Below, piece after piece: positions 52,333-61,234 of a stretch of 64,000 nt of DNA; the stretch's first letter is position 1, and each line of letters starts with the position of its first letter. The DNA comes from Pseudomonas frederiksbergensis (GTDB taxonomy: Bacteria; Pseudomonadota; Gammaproteobacteria; Pseudomonadales; Pseudomonadaceae). The notes beneath the pieces were generated by a model, which saw only the letters and a list, made by a program, of their open reading frames with translations, was not told the DNA's origin and searched no databases. The position numbers were made by a program, and so were the translations under genes. The stretch is taken from NCBI RefSeq assembly GCF_900105495.1, contig NZ_FNTF01000002.1, forward strand, positions 595,501 to 659,500, written 5' to 3'.

Positions 52333-53562
52333 ATGAGCAAGACTTCTCTCGATAAGAGCAAGATCAAGTTCCTTCTTCTCGAAGGCGTCCACCAATCGGC
52401 TGTCGACGTCCTCAAGTCGGCGGGCTACACCAGCATCGAGTACCTCACAGGTTCTCTGCCGGAAGCCCAGCTGAAGGAAAAGATCGCTGATGCGCACTTC
52501 ATCGGCATTCGCTCGCGCACTCAACTGACCGAAGAGATCTTCGATCACGCGAAGAAACTGGTCGCTGTCGGCTGTTTCTGCATCGGCACCAACCAGGTCG
52601 ACCTTAACGCTGCCCGCGAACGCGGCATCGCCGTGTTCAACGCTCCGTACTCCAACACTCGCTCCGTTGCCGAGCTGGTGCTGGCCGAAGCGATCCTGTT
52701 GCTGCGCGGCATCCCTGAGAAGAACGCTTCCTGCCACCGTGGCGGCTGGATCAAGAGCGCTGCCAACTCCTTCGAGATCCGTGGCAAGAAGCTCGGCATC
52801 GTCGGTTACGGCTCGATCGGTACTCAACTGTCGGTCCTGGCTGAAGGCCTGGGCATGCAGGTGTGCTTCTACGACACCGTGACCAAGCTGCCATTGGGCA
52901 ACGCCACTCAGGTCGGCAACCTGCACGAGCTGCTGGGCATGTCCGACATCGTCACCCTGCACGTTCCGGAAACCGCGGCGACCCAGTGGATGATCGGCGA
53001 GAAGGAAATCCGCGCCATCAAGAAGGGCGGCATCCTGATCAACGCGGCTCGCGGCACTGTAGTTGAACTGCAAGCCCTGGCGGACGCGATCAAGGACAAG
53101 CACCTGATCGGCGCGGCCATCGACGTCTTCCCGGTGGAGCCACGCTCCAACGAAGAAGAGTTCGAAAGCCCGCTGCGTGGCCTGGACAACGTGATCCTGA
53201 CCCCGCACATCGGCGGTTCCACCGCTGAGGCGCAAGCCAACATCGGTCTGGAAGTGGCGGAAAAACTGGTCAAGTACAGCGACAACGGTACCTCGGTATC
53301 GTCGGTGAACTTCCCGGAAGTGGCCCTGCCGGCTCACCCTGGCAAGCACCGTCTGCTGCACATCCACGAAAACATTCCGGGTGTGATGAGCGAGATCAAC
53401 AAGGTCTTCGCCGAAAACGGCATCAACATTTCCGGTCAGTTCCTGCAGACCAACGAGAAAGTCGGCTACGTCGTGATCGATGTCGACGCCGAATACTCGG
53501 AAATGGCGCAAGAGAAGCTGCAGCACATCAACGGCACCATTCGTTGCCGCGTGTTGTTCTGA
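52333..53562 (+). CDS. serA: D-3-phosphoglycerate dehydrogenase
   Basis: SerA oxidises 3-phosphoglycerate to 3-phosphohydroxypyruvate with NAD, the first step in serine synthesis, and can reduce 2-oxoglutarate to D-2-hydroxyglutarate. The 409-residue protein has the nucleotide-binding KKLGIVGYGSIGTQLS, the catalytic region ILTPHIGGSTAEAQ, and a C-terminal ACT domain (RLLHIHENIPGVMSEINKVF) for serine feedback. The length matches the E. coli type. A terminator follows directly. Confidence 0.97.
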   Translation: MSKTSLDKSKIKFLLLEGVHQSAVDVLKSAGYTSIEYLTGSLPEAQLKEKIADAHFIGIRSRTQLTEEIFDHAKKLVAVGCFCIGTNQVDLNAARERGIAVFNAPYSNTRSVAELVLAEAILLLRGIPEKNASCHRGGWIKSAANSFEIRGKKLGIVGYGSIGTQLSVLAEGLGMQVCFYDTVTKLPLGNATQVGNLHELLGMSDIVTLHVPETAATQWMIGEKEIRAIKKGGILINAARGTVVELQALADAIKDKHLIGAAIDVFPVEPRSNEEEFESPLRGLDNVILTPHIGGSTAEAQANIGLEVAEKLVKYSDNGTSVSSVNFPEVALPAHPGKHRLLHIHENIPGVMSEINKVFAENGINISGQFLQTNEKVGYVVIDVDAEYSEMAQEKLQHINGTIRCRVLF

Positions 53563-53580
53563 TAGTGACTTGAGCGACAA

Positions 53581-53608
53581 AAAAAGGAGACCTTCGGGTC
53601 TCCTTTTT
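53581..53608 (+). terminator. Rho-independent terminator of serA
   Basis: AAAAAGGAGACC, loop TTCG, GGTCTCC and TTTTT form a classic hairpin with a T-run. It also has an A-run on the other side, so it can serve the convergent DUF4399 gene. Confidence 0.93.
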
Positions 53609-53625
53609 CATGGGCGCGACTAACG

Positions 53626-54051
53626 TTACTTAACGTTGACGGTAATTTTTTCCGAGACGATCGGCGGATCGAACGGCATGTGGCCGCTATCGCCCAGTTC
53701 CAGCTGCAAGGTGTGCTTGCCCGGTGTCAGCTTGATTTCGGCCTGGGTCTGCGCCTTGCCGAAGTGCAAATGGTTGGCATCATTCGGAATCGGGGCGCCA
53801 GCAGCTGGCAGTTTGTCGACGTCGATCAGCAAATGGTGATGGCCGGTGTTCTTGGTGACATCGCCCGCTGGTGCCAGCGCAATGTTCTCGACAGCGAACT
53901 TGACGACAACGGTCTGCGGAACCGTGGCGCCATCCGCAGGAGAAACGATGGATACTTCTGCACCTTTTGGAGCCGGTGTAGCCGCCGTTGCCAGCATCGA
54001 AGCCCCCATCAACAGGCCAGCCAATGCTGCACGTGACATAAAGGTTTTCAT
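53626..54051 (-). CDS. DUF4399 periplasmic protein
   Basis: The 141-residue protein has a signal peptide (MKTFMSRAALAGLLMGASMLATA) and a beta-sandwich-like domain with VSIVSPADGATVPQTVVVKFAVENI, KNTGHHHLLIDVDKLP, NDANHLHFGKAQTQAEIKL and GKHTLQLELGDSGHMPFDPP. These histidine-containing motifs are the DUF4399 hallmarks. The histidine groups could bind metal, but no function is established that I know of. It is convergent with serA and divergent from the short binding protein gene. Confidence 0.82.
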   Translation of the reverse strand: MKTFMSRAALAGLLMGASMLATAATPAPKGAEVSIVSPADGATVPQTVVVKFAVENIALAPAGDVTKNTGHHHLLIDVDKLPAAGAPIPNDANHLHFGKAQTQAEIKLTPGKHTLQLELGDSGHMPFDPPIVSEKITVNVK

Positions 54052-54186
54052 TTTCTTCTCCAGTTTTTTCGTAAAATCCGTGTGGCCATGACAACTTCAC
54101 GGCCAATCGTTGTCGAAGGCACTCGACAACCATAGCAAAGCGAGCCTGAATCAGAGCATCGCAATAATGAACTCAAAGGAGTGACC

Positions 54187-54771
54187 ATGCGCTTTTTGCC
54201 TGGCCTGATCTGCCTGCTACCCCTTCTGAGCCCTTTGGTTCATGCCGAACTGATTGACGACGTAAACGACCGCGGCGAATTGCGTATTGCCATTGAGGCT
54301 AATACACCGCCCTTCAATTTCAAGGAAGACGGCCAACTCTCGGGTTTTGAAGTCGAGTTGGGGCAAATGCTGGCCAATGAGCTGGATGTGCGGGCCGACT
54401 TCGTCATTACCGATTCCAACGATCTGCTGGCCGGTGTCGAAAGCGGTAAATACGACATCGCCATCAACCACATAGCAGTGACCCCGGACCTCAAGGATCG
54501 TTTCGATTTCAGCGAGCCTTACGTTCAGACCAACCCGCAATTGATCGCGCAGAAGGAAGAGCCACGTTCGATTTTGCTGGTGCAGTCGCTGACGCAAGAG
54601 AAACCAAAAGACACATCGCCGGTTAACCTGGCGATTCCGTTTCAGAAGGGCAACCCGGCATTTCATGCCAGCCTGGAGAACGCCCTGCAGCGGATCAAGG
54701 CGGATGGGCGACTGGAGGCACTGGAACAGAAGTGGTTGGGAGCGGATGCGAGCGTGGCGCCGAAACCCTGA
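54187..54771 (+). CDS. Short periplasmic amino-acid-binding-like protein
   Basis: The 194-residue protein has a signal peptide (MRFLPGLICLLPLLSPLVHA) and lobe 1 of an SBP_bac_3 domain (GELRIAIEANTPPFNFKEDGQLSGFEVELGQMLANEL to RFDFSEPYVQTNPQL). The second lobe of about 80 residues usually following this point is missing. The sequence resumes with AIPFQKGNPAFHASLENALQRIKADGRLEALEQKWLG, the normal C-terminal lobe-1 segment. The start at 54187 is set by AGGAG 5 bases upstream. No permease or ATPase gene is nearby. It may be a variant of the FliY-like gene found here in PAO1 (PA0314, from memory). Confidence 0.78.
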   Translation: MRFLPGLICLLPLLSPLVHAELIDDVNDRGELRIAIEANTPPFNFKEDGQLSGFEVELGQMLANELDVRADFVITDSNDLLAGVESGKYDIAINHIAVTPDLKDRFDFSEPYVQTNPQLIAQKEEPRSILLVQSLTQEKPKDTSPVNLAIPFQKGNPAFHASLENALQRIKADGRLEALEQKWLGADASVAPKP

Positions 54772-54791
54772 TTTCAGGCTGATGAGTAACC

Positions 54792-54882
54792 CTGTGGGAG
54801 CGAGCCTGCTCGCGAAAGCGGTGTATCAGTCGACATTAGGCTGCCAGACATATCGCCTTCGCGAGCAGGCTCACTCCCACAG
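54792..54882. repeat. Dispersed palindromic repeat, family B copy 6
   Basis: CTGTGGGAGCGAGCCTGCTC and GAGCAGGCTCACTCCCACAG form inverted arms between the convergent binding-protein and DUF523 genes. Confidence 0.82.
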
Positions 54883-54899
54883 TGGTTTTGTGTAGGTTC

Positions 54900-55385
54900 T
54901 CAGTCGAGTGTTGCCAGGGCCTGCGCCGCTTGTAGCAACTCGATTTCGCTGAAGACCTGAACCCCATTGCGCTTGAGCAATGCGGCAGTCACGCCCTCGC
55001 CACTCACCTTCACCCCACTGAACGTCCCGTCGTAGGTCAACAGATTCCCGCAAGACGGGCTGTTGGCCTTGAGCACGGCAATGCGGATGCCGTGCTTTTG
55101 CACCAGTTCCAACGCCTGAAAAGCCCCCGAGAGAAACTCGGCGCTGACGTCGTCGCCCTCGGTGGTGATCACTGAGGCGTGGCCATCCAGCACTTCACCA
55201 CCCTGCCCGCCCGGAATCTCGGCCGCTGCCCTTGGCGTCGGCAAGCCACCGGCCACCTCCGGACACAACGGCACCACCCGACCTTCATCAAGCCACTGCT
55301 GAAGCTGATCGAACGGCCCACTCGCCCCGCCGTCGTAACGTACGCGGTGGCCCAGCAGACAGCGGCTTACCAGAATCTTTTGCAT
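54900..55385 (-). CDS. DUF523 family protein
   Basis: The 161-residue protein starts KILVSRCLLGHRVRYDGG and has PLCPEVAGGLPTPRAAAEI and AVLKANSPSCG, the conserved cysteine-containing segments of the DUF523 family. Three conserved cysteines suggest a metal or thiol role, but none is established that I know of. The gene follows the 2OG oxygenase gene by 2 bases on the same strand, so they are co-transcribed. Confidence 0.85.
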   Translation of the reverse strand: MQKILVSRCLLGHRVRYDGGASGPFDQLQQWLDEGRVVPLCPEVAGGLPTPRAAAEIPGGQGGEVLDGHASVITTEGDDVSAEFLSGAFQALELVQKHGIRIAVLKANSPSCGNLLTYDGTFSGVKVSGEGVTAALLKRNGVQVFSEIELLQAAQALATLD

Positions 55386-55387
55386 AA

Positions 55388-56020
55388 TCAGAACGGCTCG
55401 TTGCCACGGCGCCGGAACCAGCCGGTCAACGACAGGCGATCGCGGGTCGCGGGCAGGACTTCATGGGGTACTTCACCCGACAGGAACACCACCAGGCAAC
55501 CACCTGCGGGCACCACATCATGTTCGACGCTTTCATCGAGGTACATGCGCAACTGGCCGCCGTGTTCGGGCAGCCAGGCGTCGTTGAGATAGACCACCGC
55601 CGACACCATGCGCCGGTCGTCGTCGCGGAAGCGGTCGACATGCTTGAGGTAGAACGCGCCGGGCGGGTACAGCGCGAAATGGCTTTCGAAATCTTCCAGC
55701 CCCAGAAACAAACCGCGATTCATCGCCTCGCGCAGGCTGTCCATCAAATCCAGATAACTGTCACACGCCAACGCCTGGCCGCGCTCGATCCACTGGATAT
55801 GGTCGCCGCGAATCCCCTCGCGAACTTCGGATGTCGCCCCGCGCCCTACGGCGGCCGGGGCCAATTCGCCCTCGGCAGCACGTTTACGGCACTCAGCCGC
55901 CAGTTCCCGGGTCAGACCCAGAGGAAGGAAAATATGCTGCTGCGACCAGCCGTGCTCGGCCAGGTCGTCGACGATACGTAACAGCAGCGGGTGATCAGAG
56001 GGTATTCGCATGCCGCGCAT
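55388..56020 (-). CDS. 2-oxoglutarate/Fe(II)-dependent oxygenase
   Basis: The 210-residue protein has a double-stranded-beta-helix oxygenase fold of the prolyl-4-hydroxylase type. The iron ligands are visible as H-x-D in FYLKHVDRFRDDD and the distal histidine in GEVPHEVLPATRDRLSLTGWFRRR; the last arginine group would bind 2-oxoglutarate. I start at 56020 (MRGMRIPSDH) because AGGAA lies 5 bases upstream; an alternative start is 9 bases later. The likely substrate is a protein side chain, but this is unproven. Confidence 0.82.
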   Translation of the reverse strand: MRGMRIPSDHPLLLRIVDDLAEHGWSQQHIFLPLGLTRELAAECRKRAAEGELAPAAVGRGATSEVREGIRGDHIQWIERGQALACDSYLDLMDSLREAMNRGLFLGLEDFESHFALYPPGAFYLKHVDRFRDDDRRMVSAVVYLNDAWLPEHGGQLRMYLDESVEHDVVPAGGCLVVFLSGEVPHEVLPATRDRLSLTGWFRRRGNEPF

Positions 56021-56128
56021 AGTATTCCTGTGCCTGAAAATCCGACAGAGCCGCGCAGCGGGTTGATACGAATTCTCGACAAGGACGAATGCCACACGGA
56101 GAATAGTCGCCTGCTGACAGGAGTCCCT

Positions 56129-56860
56129 ATGCGCCGTTTGCTTTTTTCACTGTTGATGTTCTGTGTATTGCCCGCTTGGGCAGACGGCCACGACCAGCTG
56201 TACAAGGTCGCCGGTTGGCCAGAACAACGCGCGCATTTCAACGACGCTCTCTCGGCCGCTCAGCAGCGGTACCAGAACAGCCTGCCGCCGGCAGTGTTCC
56301 AGGCGCTGGTGAATAACAGCAATCAGCGCTTTGCCCCCCAGGCCGTGGACCAGCGCGCCGAAGCGCAATTGCGCAAGGCCCTCGCCGATCCGAAACCTGC
56401 GCTGACATTCTTTCAGTCACCCTTGGGCAAGAAAATCGTGGCCGCCGAATTGCTTGCGACCCGTCGCGATCAGTTGGCAAAAAACGCCAAGGGCTTGCCC
56501 AAGATCCAGGCCAGCGACACCCGCATGCTGATCATCGGCCATCTGGCCCAGGCCTTGCCCGCTCGCGAAGCCGGCGCGGAAGTCAGCCTGGCGATCGCCG
56601 GCGTCGCGGCCGACAGCCTCAGTTCGATGATCCCCGGCCTGCTCGGCGGCGGTCAGGCTCAAGGCATGTTGAATGGTCAGCGTCAGCGCTTGATGGAGCA
56701 GATCGGCAACGACCTGAACAACACGCTGTTGTATGTCTATCGCGACCTGTCGGATGAAGAACTGGAAGAATTCGCGACCTTCGCCGAGTCCGCCGAGGGC
56801 AAGGCTTATTACCAGGCAGCCTTGGCGGCGATTCGCGCGGGGTTGGCGGTTGGGCAGTAA
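56129..56860 (+). CDS. Secreted protein of unknown function, DUF2059-like
   Basis: The 243-residue protein has a signal peptide (MRRLLFSLLMFCVLPAWA) and a helical body. It contains two similar segments: LTFFQSPLGKKIVAAELLATRRDQLAKNA, and LEEFATFAESAEGKAYYQAALAAIRAGL. The pattern of F-xx-S-x-G-K near the end is seen in DUF2059 proteins. The start at 56129 has CAGGAG upstream. It is divergent from the 2OG oxygenase gene. Function is unknown. Confidence 0.75.
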   Translation: MRRLLFSLLMFCVLPAWADGHDQLYKVAGWPEQRAHFNDALSAAQQRYQNSLPPAVFQALVNNSNQRFAPQAVDQRAEAQLRKALADPKPALTFFQSPLGKKIVAAELLATRRDQLAKNAKGLPKIQASDTRMLIIGHLAQALPAREAGAEVSLAIAGVAADSLSSMIPGLLGGGQAQGMLNGQRQRLMEQIGNDLNNTLLYVYRDLSDEELEEFATFAESAEGKAYYQAALAAIRAGLAVGQ

Positions 56861-56884
56861 TGTTTAGCGCCTGATAAATCGTTA

Positions 56885-56949
56885 TCGCGAGCAGGCTCGC
56901 TCCCACAGTGAGCGAGTTGTTCACATGTGGGAGCGAGCCTGCTCGCGAA
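56885..56949. repeat. Dispersed palindromic repeat, family B copy 7
   Basis: TCGCGAGCAGGCTCGCTCCC and GGGAGCGAGCCTGCTCGCGA with a short centre, between convergent genes. Confidence 0.82.
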
Positions 56950-56965
56950 GAGGCCAGCACAGACG

Positions 56966-57913
56966 CTAAAGATTCCGCCCCTTGATCCGCTTGGTCAAAA
57001 ACCCGAAATACTCCCGCCGCAACGCCATCGTTTCATTCGCCAGGTGATGCCGTGCCTCAGGCAACATCAGCACTTGCGGCCGATCGAACTTGCCCCGCAA
57101 CACTTCAAGGTTATGCTCCCAGTCCACGGTCATGTCCGCCTGCCCCTGCACAATCAGCGGTCGCCGCATGCTGTACGGTGCGGCTTCGATGTGCTTGATC
57201 CAGCGCGCCAGCGCACCGACCCAGGCAGTCGGCAAACGGAGCGGTTGCAACGGGTCCGCTTGCAGGAAGGGCAAAAAATCCGGGTCGTTGGAGTTCTCGC
57301 TGAAGCGCCGGGCGATGGCTTTGACGAAAGGTTTGAGCAGGTAATAACTGAGCTGCGACCAGCCCCAGGCCCGCGGCCTTACCAACGGTGACAGCAAGAT
57401 GACCTGGCCCTGGGCCGGACTGCTGGCCCCCTGATTGAGCACATGATCGATCACGATCGCGCCACCCGTGCTTTGCCCGCACAGGTGCCACGGCTGCGGC
57501 AGATCGAGAGATTGCGCCTCGGTGAACAACCCTTGCAGCGTGTCCTGATACTCGGTGAAATCCTTGATGCTGGCCCGTTCGCCACTGGACAGCCCGTGTC
57601 CCGGCAGGTCGCAGGCAATCACCGCAAAATCCTGCTCCAGCGCCCACTCGATCACATGCCGGTAAAGCCCCGTGTGATCGTAATAACCGTGGAACAAAAA
57701 CAGCGTCGCCTTCGCCCGCTCGGGCCACCAGACCTGGCTGACCACTTCATAACCATCGACCGCAAAACGCCCAAGGCCACTGCGCACGTTGCGCCCCGCA
57801 AAATCCAGCCCGTAGAAACGCTGGTAAGCCAGCGCCTCTACCGACAGCGGCTGCCAGTCGGCCAGCGGCCGCAGGCTGGCACGCAGATGATCGGGGTCGA
57901 AAGTGGCAGACAT
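56966..57913 (-). CDS. Alpha/beta-hydrolase, lysophospholipase-like
   Basis: The 315-residue protein has a serine-hydrolase fold with LFLFHGYYDHTGLYRHVIEWAL, DLPGHGLSSG, and the nucleophile elbow HLCGQSTGGAIVIDH. A late histidine (ARHHLANE) completes a likely triad. The HGYYDHTGLYRH region and DLPGHGLSSG resemble monoacylglycerol lipase or lysophospholipase (PldB-like) proteins. I start at MSATFDPDHL. It is divergent from the thioredoxin-like gene. The substrate is probably a lipid ester, by family only. Confidence 0.83.
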   Translation of the reverse strand: MSATFDPDHLRASLRPLADWQPLSVEALAYQRFYGLDFAGRNVRSGLGRFAVDGYEVVSQVWWPERAKATLFLFHGYYDHTGLYRHVIEWALEQDFAVIACDLPGHGLSSGERASIKDFTEYQDTLQGLFTEAQSLDLPQPWHLCGQSTGGAIVIDHVLNQGASSPAQGQVILLSPLVRPRAWGWSQLSYYLLKPFVKAIARRFSENSNDPDFLPFLQADPLQPLRLPTAWVGALARWIKHIEAAPYSMRRPLIVQGQADMTVDWEHNLEVLRGKFDRPQVLMLPEARHHLANETMALRREYFGFLTKRIKGRNL

Positions 57914-58010
57914 GAGCAATTCCAGAACGCGAAACAGACTTTATGGGCCTGCGATATTCATCTGTTGGGGCAAGCATGGCAAGCTAGCGCACCTTCGAGG
58001 ACTGAAATCC

Positions 58011-58622
58011 ATGCGCTCGCCCTACCGCGCCACATTGCTTGCCAGCCTGCTCACCCTCGTGTGTGCCGGCGTGCTATGGGCTGCCTACGACTGGTTTGAG
58101 GGGCGCTACCTGCGAGCGTTCAGCGAGCACACCGCGGTGTTCTCCGGCGACCCGCTGCGCCTGCCCGACAACCTCGCCGGCCCCGGCCCCATCCGCCTCG
58201 TGCACTTCTGGGACCCGGCCTGCCCGTGCAACGTCGGCAACCAACAACACCTGAGCGAACTGGTTGAGCACTATGTACCGCAAGGCGTGGAGTTTTATGC
58301 GGTACAAAAGCCTGGCAGCCACGGCCAGTTGCCGAACACCTTAAGCAGCCTGAAAAGCATCGTCGTCCTGCCGGGTGCCGAACAGATCCCCGCAAGCCCG
58401 GCCGTGGCGATCTGGGATCGCAACGGCAAACTGGCGTATTTCGGCCCGTACAGCGAAGGCCTGACCTGCAATTCCAGCAACAGCTTTATCGAACCGATTC
58501 TGCAAGCGTTGAACGAAGGCCGCGCGGTGAATGCCACGCACACACTGGCCGTGGGTTGTTACTGCCCGTGGCCAGTCGACACACAGAAGCAAACGCTGAC
58601 AGGAGACGCGAATCCCTCCTAA
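58011..58622 (+). CDS. Thioredoxin-fold membrane-anchored protein, DUF6436-like
   Basis: The 203-residue protein has an N-terminal anchor (ATLLASLLTLVCAGVLWAAYDWF) and a thioredoxin-like domain with IRLVHFWDPACPCNVGNQQHL. The C-P-C arrangement replaces the usual CxxC. A later LPGAEQIPASPAVAIWDRNGKLAYFGPY resembles a thioredoxin fold. A further C-Y-C motif lies near the C-terminus (VGCYCPWP). Related proteins are annotated DUF6436. The start at 58011 follows CGAGGACTGAAATCC. It probably works in periplasmic thiol chemistry; partner unknown. Confidence 0.75.
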   Translation: MRSPYRATLLASLLTLVCAGVLWAAYDWFEGRYLRAFSEHTAVFSGDPLRLPDNLAGPGPIRLVHFWDPACPCNVGNQQHLSELVEHYVPQGVEFYAVQKPGSHGQLPNTLSSLKSIVVLPGAEQIPASPAVAIWDRNGKLAYFGPYSEGLTCNSSNSFIEPILQALNEGRAVNATHTLAVGCYCPWPVDTQKQTLTGDANPS

Positions 58623-58700
58623 GTGCGATGGCCAGGTCGGCAAGCCGTGTTAAACAGTGGCGCCAGGAACTGCTGCCACACATAACAACAAGGAATCACC

Positions 58701-61112
58701 ATGAAACGCAGCCTGACCGTCCTCGCCCTGCTGGTTGCCGCACTCGCCGCAGGTGCAGGCTGGTACGTTTTCAGCAAGCAGCCGACACGCCAAGGCATGG
58801 TGGAGCTGCAACACCTGCAAGGTTCGGTCACCGTGCGCTACGACGAGCGCGGCATCCCGCACATCCGCGCCGATAACGAAACCGACCTGTACCGCGCCCT
58901 CGGCTACGTGCACGCCCAGGATCGGCTGTTCCAGATGGAAGTCCTGCGCCGTCTCGCACGCGGCGAGCTGGCCGAGGTACTGGGCCCGAAACTGCTCGAC
59001 ACCGACAAGCTGATGCGCAGCCTGCGCATTCGCGAACGCGCCGACACCTACCTGGCGAACATGGACAAACAGTCGCCGGCCTTTATCGCCATGCAAGCCT
59101 ATCTGGATGGCATCAACCAATATCAGGACGGCCATTCAAAACCTGCGGAATTTGATGTACTGGGCATTCCCAAACGTCCTTTCACCGCCCAGGACACCAT
59201 CAGCATCGCCGGTTACATGGCCTACAGTTTTGCTGCGGCGTTTCGCACCGAACCGTTGCTGACCTACGTGCGCGATCAGTTGGGCGCCAACTACCTGAAC
59301 GTCTTCGATCTCGACTGGCAGCCCAAGGGTGTACTGACGAAAAACCGCAGCGCTGCCCTGCCGCCCCTCGCCAGTACCGACTGGAAAGACCTCAACGCCC
59401 TCGCCCGTCTCAGCGAACAGGCGCTGGCCGACAACGGCTTGCCGCAGTTCGAGGGCAGCAACGCCTGGGCGGTCTCCGGCAGTCGGACCAAAAGCGGCAA
59501 GCCGCTGTTGGCCGGCGACCCGCATATCCGTTTTTCCGCGCCGTCGGTGTGGTATGAAGCGCAGCTCTCGGCACCGGGCTTCGAGCTCTACGGCCACTAT
59601 CAGGCATTGATGCCATTTGCCTCTCTCGGGATGAACCGCGACTTCGGCTGGAGCATCACCATGTTCCAGAACGACGACCTCGATCTGATTGCCGAGAAGG
59701 TCAACCCGGACAACGCCAATCAGGTCTGGTATCGCGGCAAGTGGGTGGACATGGTGACCAGCGAACAGCAGATCGCGGTCAAGGGCCAGGCACCAGTGAC
59801 ATTGGTGCTGCGCCAGTCGCCCCACGGCCCGATCGTCAACGATGCGCTGGGCAGCAGCGTCGGTAAAACGCCGATCGCCATGTGGTGGGGTTTTCTCGAA
59901 AGCCAGAATCCGATCCTTGAGGGCTTCTATCAGCTCAACCGCGCCGACACCCTGGCCAAGGCGCGCAGTGCCTCTGCAAAGATCCAGGCGCCGGGCCTGA
60001 ACATCGTCTGGGCCAACGCCAAGGGTGACATCGGCTGGTGGGCGGCGGCGCAATTGCCGAAACGTCCGGCGGGTGTGCGTCCGGGGTTCATACTCGATGG
60101 CAGCACCGCCGACGCGGACAAGGAAGGTTTCTACCCGTTCAGCGCCAACCCGCAGGAAGAGAACCCGGCACGCGGTTACATCGTCTCGGCCAACTTCCAG
60201 CCGGTGTCGCCGACCGGCATGGAGATTCCCGGTTACTACAACCTGGCCGATCGAGGTCAGCAGCTCAATCGCCAGCTCGGAGACAAAAACATCAAGTGGG
60301 ATCTGGACGCCAGCCAGAAGCTGCAACTGGGCACCACCACCGCTTACGGCCCGCGCCTGCTGGCGCCGCTATCGCCGGTATTGCGTGAAGTAGTGAGCGA
60401 TCCCGCCGAACTCAAACTGGTTGAGCAACTGGCCCAATGGCAAGGTGACTACCCGCTCGATTCCACCAGCGCCACGTTGTTCAACCAGTTCCTGTTCAAC
60501 CTGGCTGACGCGACGATGCACGATGAGCTGGGCAATGACTTCTTCGAGACTTTGCTGTCGACCCGGGTGATTGATTCCGCACTGCCTCGCCTGGCCGCGA
60601 CTGCCGATTCGCCGTGGTGGGACAACCGCAACACCCCCGACAAGGAAACCCGCGCCGATACGGTCAAGGTTGCCTGGCTGGCGAGCATTGCTCATCTCAA
60701 GGCCTCCCTCGGCGGCGATTTCGCGCAATGGCAGTGGGGCAAGGCGCACACGCTGACCCATGGCCATCCGCTAGGGCAGCAAAAGCCGCTGGAGCGGATT
60801 TTCAATGTCGGCCCGTTCGCGGCACCCGGCACCCATGAAGTACCCAACAACCTCTCGGCCAAAATCGGCCCCGCGCCGTGGCCAGTGACTTACGGCCCGT
60901 CGACCCGGCGCCTGATCGACTTCGCCGACCCGACCCACAGCCTGACCGTCAACCCGGTCGGCCAGAGTGGCGTACCGTTCGACAGCCACTATGACGATCA
61001 GGCTGAGGCGTATATCGAAGGGATCTACTACCAGGCGTATCTCAACGACGAAGAAGTCGCGGCCAATACCCGCAGTACGTTGAAGCTGTTGCCGGCGCGT
61101 TCAGCTCAGTAG
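58701..61112 (+). CDS. hacB: Penicillin-acylase-family AHL acylase (HacB-like)
   Basis: The 803-residue Ntn-hydrolase precursor has an N-terminal signal or anchor (LTVLALLVAALAAGAGWYVF), an alpha chain, and the autocleavage site with nucleophile serine S253 in QFEGSNAWAVSGSRT. The beta chain contains GDPHIRFSAPSVWYEAQL. The P. aeruginosa gene in the same position (PA0305) is HacB, which hydrolyses acyl-homoserine lactones (from memory), so this is a likely quorum-quenching enzyme; other acyl amides are possible. It follows the thioredoxin-like gene by 78 bases. Confidence 0.85.
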   Translation: MKRSLTVLALLVAALAAGAGWYVFSKQPTRQGMVELQHLQGSVTVRYDERGIPHIRADNETDLYRALGYVHAQDRLFQMEVLRRLARGELAEVLGPKLLDTDKLMRSLRIRERADTYLANMDKQSPAFIAMQAYLDGINQYQDGHSKPAEFDVLGIPKRPFTAQDTISIAGYMAYSFAAAFRTEPLLTYVRDQLGANYLNVFDLDWQPKGVLTKNRSAALPPLASTDWKDLNALARLSEQALADNGLPQFEGSNAWAVSGSRTKSGKPLLAGDPHIRFSAPSVWYEAQLSAPGFELYGHYQALMPFASLGMNRDFGWSITMFQNDDLDLIAEKVNPDNANQVWYRGKWVDMVTSEQQIAVKGQAPVTLVLRQSPHGPIVNDALGSSVGKTPIAMWWGFLESQNPILEGFYQLNRADTLAKARSASAKIQAPGLNIVWANAKGDIGWWAAAQLPKRPAGVRPGFILDGSTADADKEGFYPFSANPQEENPARGYIVSANFQPVSPTGMEIPGYYNLADRGQQLNRQLGDKNIKWDLDASQKLQLGTTTAYGPRLLAPLSPVLREVVSDPAELKLVEQLAQWQGDYPLDSTSATLFNQFLFNLADATMHDELGNDFFETLLSTRVIDSALPRLAATADSPWWDNRNTPDKETRADTVKVAWLASIAHLKASLGGDFAQWQWGKAHTLTHGHPLGQQKPLERIFNVGPFAAPGTHEVPNNLSAKIGPAPWPVTYGPSTRRLIDFADPTHSLTVNPVGQSGVPFDSHYDDQAEAYIEGIYYQAYLNDEEVAANTRSTLKLLPARSAQ

Positions 61113-61115
61113 TTG

Positions 61116-61225
61116 ATCGTTCCCACGCTCTGCGTGGGAATGCAGCCCGGGACGCTCTGCGTCCCTTACAGAGCCGAACGCGGAGCGTCCGTGGAGGCAT
61201 TCCCACGCAGAGCATGGGAACGATA
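61116..61225. repeat. REP/REPIN-like repeat, family A copy 7
   Basis: GATCGTTCCCACGCTCTGCG begins the repeat; the far end is mutated (GCATGGGAACGATA), so this is a decayed copy. It lies between convergent hacB and the GlxA-like gene. Confidence 0.85.
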
Positions 61226-61234
61226 GATCAGCGT

